Under the pieces are notes generated by a model. The model did no database searches. It was given only the letters and a program-made list of their open reading frames with translations, and was not told the DNA's origin. This document shows positions 28,721-37,325 of a stretch of 64,000 bases of DNA, piece after piece; the first letter of the stretch is position 1, and each line of letters starts with the position of its first letter. Position numbers and translations under genes: made by a program. Source of the DNA: Thalassobacillus devorans MSP14. Lineage in GTDB: Bacteria; Bacillota; Bacilli; Bacillales; Halobacillaceae. The stretch spans positions 211,621 to 275,620 of the forward strand of contig NZ_KI543236.1 in the NCBI RefSeq assembly GCF_000496835.1. The letters are read 5' to 3'.

Positions 28721-28811
28721 TGAATAGCTTGTAAATAAATAGTTTTATTGATCAGCTCTTATTTTGATTGTGATTACAGGAGTTACCGTACACAAACCGG
28801 CAACCAGGACA

Positions 28812-29672
28812 TTATTTATAAGGCTTATTGAGGAAGAAAAGGGCGATGGTACCCGGGCCGGCATGCGCACCGATAGCGGAGCCTACCATTTCTATGTGGA
28901 TTTGTCGGGTGCCGAATTCGTCTCTTATCATGCTGGCGAGCTGTTCTGCGGTTTCTAAGTCGTCTGCATGGCTGATTGCGATGGGTTGATTGGAAAGATC
29001 TTCGCCGCGTTCCTTCATAATGTCGAGCATACGTTTCAATACTTTTTTGGCACCGCGTACTTTTTCCAGCGGAATCAATTTGCCATCTTCGACATGTAAG
29101 AGTGGCTTGATTTTCAATAAGGTACCTACAAATGCTGCTGTTTTACTTACCCGTCCTCCGCGGTACAAGTATTCCAGGTCATCGACGGTGAAAATATGTT
29201 CCATATGTTCTGCGTGATAGGTTCCTACATCGAGAATTTCCTGAACGGATGCACCGCCAGCAGCCAATTCTGCTGCACGAAGGACGACGAGTCCGTATCC
29301 TAACGATGCGCATTTAGTATCGACTACCTGCAGGTTAAAATCAGGGTACTTTGTTTTCACTTCATCTTCCATCATTTTCGCTGTCTGATATGTACCGGAT
29401 AGTTCGGAAGAGAGGGCGAAGTAAATACAGGGTTGTCCCGCTTCCGCATAGCGGGTAAATACTTCCTTGAACGATTGCGGAGATACTTGCGAGGTTTTTG
29501 GAGCAGCCCCCCCGCGCATCGCCTCGTAAACCTTTTTGGGTGTAATGGTTTTACCATCAAGGTATTCTTCTTCGTTCAGTGTGACTTTCAAAGGTACCAT
29601 ATCGATGTTATGCCGATCGAAATGCTCTTGCGATAAATCGCTTGCAGAGTCACAAATGATTTTAACTTCCAT
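28812..29672 (-). CDS. yitS: DegV family fatty-acid-binding protein (YitS)
   Basis: A 286-residue protein with the DegV opening KIICDSASDLSQEHFDRH and the TSQVSPQSF and SSELSGTYQTA motifs. The C-terminal GAHAGPGTIALFFL segment contributes to lipid binding. DegV/FakB proteins hold a fatty acid for a kinase such as FakA (not seen here). ATG 29672 follows GAAGGTGAACGATA. It is divergent from yitT, and this order (yitS-yitT-ipi) is as in B. subtilis. Confidence 0.9.
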   Translation of the reverse strand: MEVKIICDSASDLSQEHFDRHNIDMVPLKVTLNEEEYLDGKTITPKKVYEAMRGGAAPKTSQVSPQSFKEVFTRYAEAGQPCIYFALSSELSGTYQTAKMMEDEVKTKYPDFNLQVVDTKCASLGYGLVVLRAAELAAGGASVQEILDVGTYHAEHMEHIFTVDDLEYLYRGGRVSKTAAFVGTLLKIKPLLHVEDGKLIPLEKVRGAKKVLKRMLDIMKERGEDLSNQPIAISHADDLETAEQLASMIRDEFGTRQIHIEMVGSAIGAHAGPGTIALFFLNKPYK

Positions 29673-29896
29673 TATCGTTCACCTTCTTATTAATAAGGAA
29701 TAAGTCAAACTGGTTTGATTCAAGTTTATGCCTATAAAAGGAAACTGTCAAAACATTTCCCGACTTAAACAGGGTGTCAGTGATTATTTTTTCCTAGGGA
29801 GGGGAATGGGGAAATGATGCTTGATTTTCGTTCGCCGGGGTGATAAAAAAGAATAGTGCTTTTCGCTAGTATAAGTTCTTTTTAAAGGAGGCAATT

Positions 29897-30748
29897 ATGT
29901 TTTCATTTGAAGCCAAACGAATTGTCGTTGTCATATTCGGCGCCATCTTAAATGCGCTTGCTCTAAATATGTTTTTAATTGAAGCGAATGTATATGCGAG
30001 CGGTTTTACAGGTGTCGCTCAGCTGACAGCAAGTATTTTCAAGGATTTCTTAGGGGTTCCTGGCATCAGTACAGGTTTGCTCTTATTCGTATTGAATATT
30101 CCGGTTGCCATATTAGGCTGGTATAAAGTCGGGAAAGGATTCACAGTCTACAGTGCACTATCCGTAGCTTTTACAACTATATTTCTGGGATTCATTCCGG
30201 TAAAACAGCTCTCTGAGGATATCATACTTAATGCTGTATTTGGTGGAGTGCTCGGTGGAGCTGGTGTCGGCCTGACACTTAAGTGGGGTGCTTCGACCGG
30301 GGGGCTCGATATCGTAGCAATGGTATTATCACGGATGAAAGACCGTCCGATTGGCATCTATTTTTTAATTTTAAACAGTGGAATTATTGCCCTTGCTGGG
30401 CTATTATATGAACCGGAAAACGCGTTATACACTTTATTGACTTTATATGTTACGACCCGTGTCATTGACGCTATCCATACCCGTCACGAGAAACTGACTG
30501 CTATGATCATCACCACAAAGGCAGCAGAGCTGGAAAAGGCCATCCATTCCAAAATGGTACGTGGAATCACTACCTTGCCCGCCCGTGGCGCGTTTACACA
30601 GCAGGATAAAAACATGCTTGTTATGGTCATCACCAGGTACGAACTTTATGACCTGCAAGGGATCATCAATGAAGTCGATCCACAGGCGTTCACCAATATT
30701 GTACAAACGACAGGAATCTTCGGATTTTTCCGAAAAGACGACAAATAA
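29897..30748 (+). CDS. yitT: YitT family membrane protein (DUF161/DUF2179)
   Basis: A 283-residue protein: five to six membrane helices (about 8-195) with the family sequence SGFTGVAQL and WGASTGGLDIVAMVLSR, then a cytoplasmic DUF2179 domain (about 200-280: KLTAMIITTKAAELEKAI...TLPARGAFTQQDKNMLVMVITRYE). The family has no firmly proved transport substrate. ATG 29897 follows TTTAAAGGAGGCAATT. The next gene begins 72 bases downstream. Confidence 0.92.
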   Translation: MFSFEAKRIVVVIFGAILNALALNMFLIEANVYASGFTGVAQLTASIFKDFLGVPGISTGLLLFVLNIPVAILGWYKVGKGFTVYSALSVAFTTIFLGFIPVKQLSEDIILNAVFGGVLGGAGVGLTLKWGASTGGLDIVAMVLSRMKDRPIGIYFLILNSGIIALAGLLYEPENALYTLLTLYVTTRVIDAIHTRHEKLTAMIITTKAAELEKAIHSKMVRGITTLPARGAFTQQDKNMLVMVITRYELYDLQGIINEVDPQAFTNIVQTTGIFGFFRKDDK

Positions 30749-30820
30749 TGTAACCTTTGGAAAGTTCATACGTCTATATCAATGAAACCATATAAAAAGA
30801 AGAAGGAAGTGACGGACACA

Positions 30821-31714
30821 ATGAAAAGGGGATGGATACTTCTGACTGGGCTGATAGTCATGTTATTTGTAGCAGCCTGTGGAGCCGAAGAAAGTCAAGG
30901 GAACTCTGGAGATGAAGGAGCAGAAAAGGTGATGAATGAGGAAGAGACAAGCAGTAACGAAGGTCAAGACGCTGTACAGGAGGCAGTTGGTAAGTTGGCT
31001 GTAGATGCTACGGTCACACCTGAAAGTGATAAGGTCACATTCAGTTTCTCTATGGAAAATCAAGGGGACAAAAGGTATGATCTTGGATTTTCTTCCGGTC
31101 AAAAATACGAAATCGTTGTAAAGAATGGTGAGGGAGAGGAAGTATACCGCTACTCCAAGGGACAAATGTTCACACAGGCGTTAGAAACAAAAACTATCGC
31201 ACCAGGAGAAAGTATCAGCTTTGAAGAAGTCTGGTCCAAGGGCGTTAAACCAGGTGATTATGATGTGGCTATTTCCATCGAAGTGCATTCAATCAACGGG
31301 AAATCATTGGAAGCAAAGCCATTCAAAGTGACCAAAGCATTTACCGTGGAAGGTAAACAGACCACCGAACAACAGGGTAAAAATCCTGAAGATTTCATTA
31401 TGGATGGAGAAGCGTTCCGTAACCTGGAGGTCTCAGGAGAAAACGGATCCTATGTTGTGACAGGAGAAGCAAGAGTTTTTGAGGGCTCTTTCGTTTATAA
31501 TGTGGAAGATGGGCATAATATGCTGATTGAAAATACAACCCACCAAGTGGAGGAAGGTGCTCCATCCTGGTCTTCGTTCAAACTAGAAATAGAGCTCAAT
31601 AAAGACGAAATTCCCGAGTCTGGTTCACTGACGTTGACTTTGTTCGAGATCGATCCGAAAACAGGTAACCCGACTAACGTCAACTATATTCCATTAGAAC
31701 AATTCCAAGGGTAA
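30821..31714 (+). CDS. Lipoprotein with BsuPI proteinase-inhibitor and Gmad2 domains
   Basis: A 297-residue protein with signal peptide and lipobox VAAC (Cys20), then an acidic linker. Residues about 50-170 form a BsuPI-type domain (KVTFSFSMENQGDKRYDLGFSSGQ...EVYRYSKGQMFTQAL...PGDYDVAI). Residues about 188-296 form a Gmad2-type Ig-like domain (GEARVFEGSFVYNVEDG...SWSSFKLEI). B. subtilis has the small intracellular inhibitor Ipi at this position, so this is a secreted, enlarged counterpart. ATG 30821 follows AAGGAAGTG. The protease target, if any, is unknown. Confidence 0.82.
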   Translation: MKRGWILLTGLIVMLFVAACGAEESQGNSGDEGAEKVMNEEETSSNEGQDAVQEAVGKLAVDATVTPESDKVTFSFSMENQGDKRYDLGFSSGQKYEIVVKNGEGEEVYRYSKGQMFTQALETKTIAPGESISFEEVWSKGVKPGDYDVAISIEVHSINGKSLEAKPFKVTKAFTVEGKQTTEQQGKNPEDFIMDGEAFRNLEVSGENGSYVVTGEARVFEGSFVYNVEDGHNMLIENTTHQVEEGAPSWSSFKLEIELNKDEIPESGSLTLTLFEIDPKTGNPTNVNYIPLEQFQG

Positions 31715-31718
31715 AACA

Positions 31719-31752
31719 ATGGAGCATCAGAGGCTGATCTGATGCTCCATTA
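31719..31752 (+). terminator. Hairpin after the lipoprotein gene
   Basis: GGAGCATCAG pairs with CTGATGCTCC; the T-run that follows is poor (ATTATAATAA). Confidence 0.6.
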
Positions 31753-31830
31753 TAATAATAGGGAAATTACACTCTTTACGAATGACCTGGCCCTGTTGCT
31801 GAAGTACCTATTAAGAGCATGAATAAAAGC

Positions 31831-31871
31831 AGTCCAATTATGAGTATAAAGCTTTTATCTGCAATTGGACT
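31831..31871 (-). terminator. Possible terminator of the Nfu_N-like gene
   Basis: On the minus strand GTCCAATT pairs with AATTGGAC around a 24-base loop containing a smaller hairpin, followed by TGCTTTTA. Confidence 0.45.
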
Positions 31872-31893
31872 ACTTCGTAAAGTCTAATGAGAA

Positions 31894-32157
31894 TCAATAA
31901 TTATGTTTTTCAAATACATCTTCAATTTTTGGTGTGAGGTTGTCCCACTCCGCATCGAATTTTTTATTGACAGTGATGAAGTTCTGGAAACCGAAAACAT
32001 TATCCACGCCTTCTACTGACATCAAGTCGTTCAATATTTCATGTTCACTCGTCTGACCCGCCATGACCGATACACTTCCGTCACCGCTGAAAATCATGGA
32101 ATCCGTAGTGAATTTCATTGCATTCGGGTTTGGTGTTGCTTCTACTTTTACACTCAT
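31894..32157 (-). CDS. Nfu/NifU N-terminal domain protein
   Basis: An 87-residue protein consisting only of an Nfu_N (Scaffold protein Nfu/NifU N-terminal) domain: VEATPNPNAMKFTTDSMIF at the start and NDLMSVEGVDNVFGFQNFITV in the middle, ending before any C-terminal CxxC domain. In full-length Nfu the CxxC domain carries the Fe-S cluster, so this stand-alone domain is not itself a scaffold. ATG 32157 follows GGAGGAGGTTTTAAAAG. The role is unknown, and it stands alone. Confidence 0.85.
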   Translation of the reverse strand: MSVKVEATPNPNAMKFTTDSMIFSGDGSVSVMAGQTSEHEILNDLMSVEGVDNVFGFQNFITVNKKFDAEWDNLTPKIEDVFEKHNY

Positions 32158-32301
32158 CTTTTAAAACCTCCTCCATACATCTGTTATCATTTTACCAAAC
32201 ATTTACGGATTCACAAAAGATTACTTTTTTCGGGGGTTTACCGAATTACTTCGATGGTAAAATGTTTTACATATCAAAATGAGCAGGAAAGGAAGAGGCC
32301 G

Positions 32302-32724
32302 ATGTACCGGACTGGTTTATTGGTGGGGACGATTGCCGGGCTGGCACTGGCGGTAATTCTCTGGTCTGCCGAAGCGGTAACTGGAATCAAAGTATATACC
32401 CTTTTAATGAATTTGGATTTCATCCCAGGTATAGGACAGATCGACTGGCCTGTTTATATGGAGTGGTTTTTCCATATGATTATTTCCTGGGGAATAGGCG
32501 TGATTTATGTCTTTTTATTGCATAATTCGGTGAGTGATGCCCCGATCCATCAATGGTCACTTGCGTTAACGCTTGCTACACTGGCTGGTCTGACGTACTT
32601 TCCGCTGACCGCGTTGGCTATCAAGGAAACCCCGGCTATTGATAATATTGCAGCTCTAGCCATCTGGTCAGCAGGACATGGATTATACGCAGTGGTCATG
32701 AAGCTTACTTATCGACTAAATTGA
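32302..32724 (+). CDS. Small four-helix membrane protein of unknown function
   Basis: A 140-residue protein with four hydrophobic helices (about 4-22, 50-72, 83-103 and 118-136), conserved-looking segments PVYMEWFFHMIISWGIGVIYVF and IWSAGHGLYAVVMKL. ATG 32302 is selected because GGAAAGGAAGAGG lies just before it; a frame reading from 32041 overlaps the divergent Nfu_N gene and is not credible. I do not recognise the family. Confidence 0.75.
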   Translation: MYRTGLLVGTIAGLALAVILWSAEAVTGIKVYTLLMNLDFIPGIGQIDWPVYMEWFFHMIISWGIGVIYVFLLHNSVSDAPIHQWSLALTLATLAGLTYFPLTALAIKETPAIDNIAALAIWSAGHGLYAVVMKLTYRLN

Positions 32725-32798
32725 AATACAGGTTTGAACCAGCCCGGCACAGGTTACAGGAATTATGGAGAAAATTTTGTTGTTAAGGAGCGGATATA

Positions 32799-33437
32799 AT
32801 GAAAGTACTAGTAGCTGGAGCAAACGGTCATACAGGTCGATTATTAGTGCAAAATTTAGATGCGGCAGGACATGAAGCCTATGCTATGGTTCGTAAAGAA
32901 GAGCAGAAAGAAGACATGGAGGGCTTAGGAGGTATTCCAGTACTGGCTGACTTGGAAAGCGACCTCGGGCATGCAGTTAAGGGCATGGACGCAGTCATTT
33001 TTGCAGCTGGTTCCGGTTCCAGCACACCACCAGAAAAAACGAAGGATGTTGACAGGGACGGTGCCATCAATTTGATTAAGGAGACAGAAAAATTGGGCAG
33101 AGCACCTAAATTTATCATGTTAAGCGCCATGAAAGCAGATAACCCGGAGGAAGGTCCTGATAAATTGAAATACTATTTAGAAATGAAAGGCGAAGCTGAT
33201 GAATACCTTCGAAATTCGGAGCTTGATTATACCATTGTACGACCTGGTGCACTGACCCATGAAGAAGGTACAAGTAAAATTAAAGTGGGAAAATCGGTGG
33301 ATCGCGGCTCTATATCCCGGTCAGATGTAGCCAAAACTATGATTGCGGCGCTTGAAGAACCGAATGCCTATAGAAAAACTTTCGAAATGGTAGAAGGCGA
33401 TACACAAATCGAAGACGCCTTGAAATCATTAGAGTAA
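32799..33437 (+). CDS. NAD(P)-binding atypical SDR family protein (YhfK-like)
   Basis: A 212-residue protein with a Rossmann start MKVLVAGANGHTGRLLVQNL (GxxGxTG), D54 region VLADLESDL and FAAGSG, as in NAD(P)-binding NmrA-like or YhfK-type proteins. The segment TIVRPGALTHEEGTSKI is typical of this group. It lacks the YxxxK catalytic pair of classical dehydrogenases, so it may be a sensor or use another mechanism. ATG 32799 follows TTAAGGAGCGGATATA. A strong terminator follows. Confidence 0.88.
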   Translation: MKVLVAGANGHTGRLLVQNLDAAGHEAYAMVRKEEQKEDMEGLGGIPVLADLESDLGHAVKGMDAVIFAAGSGSSTPPEKTKDVDRDGAINLIKETEKLGRAPKFIMLSAMKADNPEEGPDKLKYYLEMKGEADEYLRNSELDYTIVRPGALTHEEGTSKIKVGKSVDRGSISRSDVAKTMIAALEEPNAYRKTFEMVEGDTQIEDALKSLE

Positions 33438-33454
33438 TAAATTGAACAAAGACA

Positions 33455-33490
33455 AAGGCTGGTTCAGAATTTCTGAACCAGCCTTTTTTT
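33455..33490. terminator. Terminator between the SDR-like gene and the convergent DUF3813 gene
   Basis: GGCTGGTTCAGA pairs with TCTGAACCAGCC, followed by TTTTTTT on the plus strand. Confidence 0.88.
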
Positions 33491-33502
33491 GCGGGTGATA
33501 AT

Positions 33503-33757
33503 TTACATTTCGTTATGGCGCTTTAATTGCTGTTCCAGCTGCTGTAGCTGCTGCTTTTCTTCAGGAGAGCTATTGGCATAAGCGGACTGAATGGCCTGTT
33601 GAGCCGCTTGTTTTTCCTGTTCGTTGAACTGTCCACGACCTGCGTTGGTGATACGGTTGACGGCATTTCTGGCAGTCTGCATTAGGTTGTTGCCGCCTTG
33701 ATTGGCAGTATTCATGGCATTTTGCATCATGTTATTGTTATTTTGCTTGTTGTCCAT
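33503..33757 (-). CDS. DUF3813-like small Gln/Asn-rich protein
   Basis: An 84-residue hydrophilic protein: an Asn/Met/Gln-rich first half (MDNKQNNNNMMQNAM) and a helical second half with EKQAAQQAIQSAYANSSPEEKQQL. Composition and the NAVNRI motif resemble DUF3813 proteins of Bacillaceae, whose function is unknown. Its ribosome site GTAGGAGG lies inside the last codons of the gene upstream, and the ATG starts 1 base after that stop, so translation is coupled. Confidence 0.7.
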   Translation of the reverse strand: MDNKQNNNNMMQNAMNTANQGGNNLMQTARNAVNRITNAGRGQFNEQEKQAAQQAIQSAYANSSPEEKQQLQQLEQQLKRHNEM

Positions 33758-33758
33758 C

Positions 33759-33908
33759 CTAAAAACCTCCTACAGTATGACGGTCAGCTTCTTCACGTTT
33801 TCGCTCGACGTCTGAAAAGCGCTCCCGGTAGGGGAACCGTTCATCATGCTTTTTGACTGCGTCTGAACCCTGTTGTACGAAACGTTTGGATTTGTTGTTC
33901 TTAGCCAT
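33759..33908 (-). CDS. Small basic hypothetical protein
   Basis: A 49-residue hydrophilic protein, MAKNNKSKRFVQQGSDAVKK..., rich in Lys, Arg and Glu, without membrane segment or Cys. ATG 33908 follows GGGAGGGTCTTGTT; a longer frame from 33962 would overlap the upstream terminator and is rejected. It is coupled to the DUF3813-like gene. Small proteins like this accompany sporulation-related loci in Bacillaceae, but I cannot assign a role. Confidence 0.65.
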   Translation of the reverse strand: MAKNNKSKRFVQQGSDAVKKHDERFPYRERFSDVERKREEADRHTVGGF

Positions 33909-33927
33909 AACAAGACCCTCCCGAATT

Positions 33928-33964
33928 AAAAAAAGCCTGAACGTTTTTTTCAAAACGCTCAAGC
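33928..33964 (-). terminator. Intrinsic terminator of the yitU gene
   Basis: On the minus strand GCTTGAGCG pairs with CGTTCAGGC (G-U pairs included), followed by TTTTTTT. Confidence 0.75.
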
Positions 33965-34010
33965 TTATTATGACTCGGAACCATTATCTTATTCGTTATC
34001 AAAATTTGGG

Positions 34011-34844
34011 TTAAATAACTTTTCTATTCAAATGCAAATACTCTTCGAGGAAGCGTCCGATGCCATCTTCCATGTTCGAATGTGTGATATGTTTTGCAAT
34101 TCCTTTCAATTCATTGATGCCATTTTTCATGGCCACGCCAACACCTGCGTAATCGATCATTTCCAGGTCATTATCTTCATCACCGAATGCGATGATACGC
34201 TCTTTAGGAATGTGGTAATAACGGGATATTTTATCTAATCCAACAGCTTTATTCAAGCCTTTACGGACAATTTCAATTACGTGATAAGGTGCTCCCCATT
34301 TTCGATGCTCAATGAGTTCGGCATGATTCTCTTCCAGCCTTTGCCTTAAGGATGGAATTTGGTGTTCATGGGGATAAATAAGTAATGAAGTAGGATCTTC
34401 TTTCAGTTGATGTTTCAAGTTTCCTACAGTCACTGGGTTCGTATCTCCGGTTGCATGAAAGAGTTCCATTACTTCCTCATCGTGCTGATCCAGAAAGACA
34501 TCATCTTTAATTTCAGCTAACAGGTTTTTTACTTCCATCTCATAGCAGTCATGAATGATGCTTTTCGCAGTCCGGATCGGAAGCGGAGAATGAAGTGCAT
34601 CCCATTTATGGTCAGTCGGGTGATGAATTAAGGCGCCGTTGAAATTCACCATCGGTGTGTCGAGTCCGAGTTCATGGTAATAGTCGATGCTGGCCCGGTG
34701 AGGACGTCCGGTGGCGATGACAACTATATGACCTTCCTCTTTCGCTTTCAATACGGTATGTTTCGTACGCTCACTGATTGTCTTTTCATCTGTCAATAAT
34801 GTGCCATCTAAATCTAATGCGATTAAATGCTGTTTTCTATTCAT
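34011..34844 (-). CDS. yitU: Cof-type HAD phosphatase (YitU)
   Basis: A 277-residue member of the HAD superfamily, subclass IIB. The nucleophile motif is ALDLDGTLLTDEKT near the N-terminus, followed by IATGRP (motif II), a Lys in RKGLNKAVGLDKI (motif III) and FGDEDNDLEMI (motif IV). It dephosphorylates small metabolites, possibly flavin precursors or sugar phosphates; the substrate is not evident. ATG 34844 follows GAGGTGAAAAAT; the GTG at 34853 lies inside that site. It is divergent from yitV, as in B. subtilis. Confidence 0.9.
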   Translation of the reverse strand: MNRKQHLIALDLDGTLLTDEKTISERTKHTVLKAKEEGHIVVIATGRPHRASIDYYHELGLDTPMVNFNGALIHHPTDHKWDALHSPLPIRTAKSIIHDCYEMEVKNLLAEIKDDVFLDQHDEEVMELFHATGDTNPVTVGNLKHQLKEDPTSLLIYPHEHQIPSLRQRLEENHAELIEHRKWGAPYHVIEIVRKGLNKAVGLDKISRYYHIPKERIIAFGDEDNDLEMIDYAGVGVAMKNGINELKGIAKHITHSNMEDGIGRFLEEYLHLNRKVI

Positions 34845-35008
34845 ATTTTTCACCTCGTTGCTCTATAGTGTAGCGGTTTTACATCTGTTTGCAAAGTGAT
34901 TCTGCTTTAATTATGTGTATGCCCATGTTACGATTTGATTATATAATGTCAATATTAGGATGAATTTAACGGTAAGTAAAGTTTTTGAAAAGAAGGGAAA
35001 TAGCTATT

Positions 35009-35782
35009 ATGGTAACGGTCAATCGGGAAATAATCGAAGGAATTCCAGTTTTAGTAATTGTAAAAGCAGAAAATTATGATCAGCCGCTCCCTGTCGTTAC
35101 ATATTTTCATGGGTTCACCTCAGCAAAGGAACATAATCTGGCACAGGCCTACCTTTTAGCACAGAAAGGTTTCCGGGTACTGCTGCCGGACAGTATGGAT
35201 CACGGAGAAAGGGAAGTGGACCAGACTCAGGAGGAACTGCAGTTCAAGTTCTGGGACATAGTCCTGGCCAACTTAGAAGAGCTGAAAAAAATTAAGGCAG
35301 CAATCGATGATAGAGGCTGGACCCAGGGGCAGCGGTTTATTGTGGCCGGGACCAGTATGGGAGGCGTTACCACATCAGCGGCTCTTACGCAATATCCATG
35401 GGTAGATGGTGCCGCGGTTATGATGGGATCTCCTAAACCAGTGGAGTTTGCGCAAAAGATGATTGGAGATATTCGAAATATGGGCGTAGAAATGCCGATC
35501 ACAGAAGAGCAACTGGATGGATTGATGAAAGCTTTGGATGAAATCGACCTGTCCCGTCAGGTGGAAAAGCTTCATGGCCGTCCTATTTTCTTCTGGCACG
35601 GGGATGCAGATCCTGTCGTTCCATTTGAGCATTCCTACGATTTTTATAATGAAGCGATCCACCATTATAAAAATCCCGAAAATATCCGTTTTTTACGGGA
35701 AATTGGAAAAGACCACAAAGTGACCAGGTTCGCTATTCTTGAAATGGTCAATTGGATGGACAATCAATTTAATACTTATTAA
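35009..35782 (+). CDS. yitV: Alpha/beta-hydrolase esterase (YitV)
   Basis: A 257-residue alpha/beta-hydrolase. FHGFTSAKEHN forms the oxyanion region, the nucleophile elbow is GTSMGG (Ser at about 115), and PIFFWHGDADPVVPFEHS supplies the acid. The catalytic His is in IGKDHKVTR near the C-terminus. It probably hydrolyses small esters. ATG 35009 follows AGAAGGGAAA; the alternative at 34985 lies before that site. yitW follows 76 bases later. Confidence 0.9.
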   Translation: MVTVNREIIEGIPVLVIVKAENYDQPLPVVTYFHGFTSAKEHNLAQAYLLAQKGFRVLLPDSMDHGEREVDQTQEELQFKFWDIVLANLEELKKIKAAIDDRGWTQGQRFIVAGTSMGGVTTSAALTQYPWVDGAAVMMGSPKPVEFAQKMIGDIRNMGVEMPITEEQLDGLMKALDEIDLSRQVEKLHGRPIFFWHGDADPVVPFEHSYDFYNEAIHHYKNPENIRFLREIGKDHKVTRFAILEMVNWMDNQFNTY

Positions 35783-35857
35783 GTGATGGTAATCATTTTA
35801 ATCATGGAGAAATTTTGTTTATAATAAGAATGAACATTCAGGAAGGGGGAACGATTC

Positions 35858-36172
35858 GTGGAAGATAAAGCATTGGAAGAAAATCTAATGGGCGCACTAG
35901 AAAACGTCATTGACCCTGAACTTGGGATAGATATTGTTAACCTGGGACTTGTTTACGGTGTAGAGGTGGACGAAAACAAAACCTGCACGGTGACAATGAC
36001 CTTGACTGCAATGGGTTGCCCACTGGCAGGTGTGATTGAACAGGATGTAAAACGTGCGCTTGCTGACATTCCGGAAGTAGATGATGTAGTCGTGAATATT
36101 GTATGGAACCCGCCTTGGACAAAGGACAAGATGAGTCGCTATGCGAAAATCGCGCTAGGAATTCCAGATTGA
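35858..36172 (+). CDS. yitW: MIP18/DUF59 metal-sulfur cluster assembly protein (YitW)
   Basis: A 104-residue protein with LENVIDPELGIDIVNLGLVYGV, the MIP18/DUF59 signature, and the conserved Cys in TAMGCPLAG. YitW/SufT-type proteins help iron-sulfur cluster maturation. The C-terminal WNPPWTKDKMSRYAKIALGI is typical. It starts with GTG 35858 after AGGAAGGGGGAACGATTC. A second DUF59 protein is encoded at 37643-37939; the YitW sequence keeps the syntenic position. Confidence 0.92.
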   Translation: MEDKALEENLMGALENVIDPELGIDIVNLGLVYGVEVDENKTCTVTMTLTAMGCPLAGVIEQDVKRALADIPEVDDVVVNIVWNPPWTKDKMSRYAKIALGIPD

Positions 36173-36181
36173 TTTTAAAGA

Positions 36182-36212
36182 GAGGCTCTGCCCGCAGCGG
36201 CAGAGCCTTTTG
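36182..36212 (+). terminator. Intrinsic terminator of yitW
   Basis: AGGCTCTGCC pairs with GGCAGAGCCT, followed by TTTGATT. Confidence 0.8.
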
Positions 36213-36326
36213 ATTATCCAGGATGCTTGTGCTTTTGATCTTACCTGGAATCTTTACTGGAATTGTCACAGCTTTTTTTATGAAATAGCTATAGACTGTA
36301 CATAGAGCATAGAGGGGGGAGCGCAC

Positions 36327-36854
36327 ATGCCGAAAGCCGGCTCTTTTCCGATCATTCAGGTGATAGGGTATAAAAACAGCGGAAAAACAACGATGGTGAA
36401 TCGCCTGATCCGTTACGCTTCGCAACATAACATTAAAACTGCTTCGCTGAAGCATCATGGCCACCAGGATAGTTTGACACCGATTCACGCGGGAACAGAT
36501 AGTTATAGGCATAAACAATCAGGGGCTTTTCTGACCGGAGTAGAAGGCGGCGGTTCACTGCAGCTGGAATTCGGCGAGGATGTCGAGGTTTCCCTCGATC
36601 AGCTCATCCAAATTTATGCTGGCTTTTCACCAGGGTTGCTGGTCGTGGAAGGATATAAACAGGAAATACACCCCAAAATTGTCATGGTCCGGGAACAAGA
36701 GGGTCTCGAGTTGCTTACGACGGTCTCTAATGTTAAAGCGATCATCCGATGGGATGCCCAATTGGAGTGCCCTTACGAAGGTATTCCGGTGTTTGAACTG
36801 GAAAATATTGATGATCATTTGGCGGAATTGATATATTTGTGTAAAGAGGTGTAA
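36327..36854 (+). CDS. mobB: Molybdopterin-guanine dinucleotide biosynthesis protein MobB
   Basis: A 175-residue P-loop GTPase with Walker A in GYKNSGKTTMVNRLI (residues about 12-26), then KHHGHQD and VEGYKQEIHPKIVMVR. MobB assists MobA in attaching GMP to molybdopterin. It starts at ATG 36327 after GAGGGGGGAGCGCAC and is followed by moaE three bases after its stop. A molybdenum enzyme such as nitrate reductase or formate dehydrogenase is implied, though none lies in the window. Confidence 0.92.
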   Translation: MPKAGSFPIIQVIGYKNSGKTTMVNRLIRYASQHNIKTASLKHHGHQDSLTPIHAGTDSYRHKQSGAFLTGVEGGGSLQLEFGEDVEVSLDQLIQIYAGFSPGLLVVEGYKQEIHPKIVMVREQEGLELLTTVSNVKAIIRWDAQLECPYEGIPVFELENIDDHLAELIYLCKEV

Positions 36855-36857
36855 GCA

Positions 36858-37325
36858 ATGAATGATAAATTTTGGATTTCTGAACAACCTTTGAACATAC
36901 AGGAAGTTGTCGATCTCGTTACCCGTAGGGAAGCAGGTGCCATCAATACGTTCATCGGTACGGTCCGTGAGTTCACTAAAGGAAAACGGACGCTATATTT
37001 GGAATACCAGTCTTATGTACCGATGGCTGAAAAAAAACTTGCCCAAATAGGGGAAGAAATCAATGAAAAATGGCCTGACGCCGAGACAGCGATCGCCCAC
37101 CGGATCGGGCGTCTGGATATTACCGATATAGCGGTTGTGATTGCTGTATCTACCCCACACCGGGCCGATTCCTATGATGCAAGCCGTTATGCCATCGAAC
37201 GTATCAAAGAAATTGTTCCTATCTGGAAAAAGGAACATTGGGAAAATGGGGAAGAGTGGATTGGTGACCAAAAGGAACAAAAAGCTTACCCGACTGGACA
37301 TCCGGAAGAGGAGGATCTGACATGA
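36858..37325 (+). CDS. moaE: Molybdopterin synthase catalytic subunit MoaE
   Basis: A 155-residue protein with GAINTFIGTVREFTKG, LEYQSYVPMAEKKL and IAHRIGRLDITDIAVVIAVSTPHR, all typical of MoaE. It uses the MoaD thiocarboxylate to place the dithiolene sulfurs. The conserved WKKEHW near the C-terminus carries catalytic Lys residues. Its stop overlaps the moaD start (ATGA-type, 37322-37325), so both halves of the synthase are translated together. ATG 36858 follows AGAGGTGTAAGCA. Confidence 0.95.
   Translation: MNDKFWISEQPLNIQEVVDLVTRREAGAINTFIGTVREFTKGKRTLYLEYQSYVPMAEKKLAQIGEEINEKWPDAETAIAHRIGRLDITDIAVVIAVSTPHRADSYDASRYAIERIKEIVPIWKKEHWENGEEWIGDQKEQKAYPTGHPEEEDLT

Noticed and set aside
35937..36518. 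193-residue minus-strand frame over yitW and mobB
   Set aside because: Antisense to two well-supported genes and crosses the yitW terminator.
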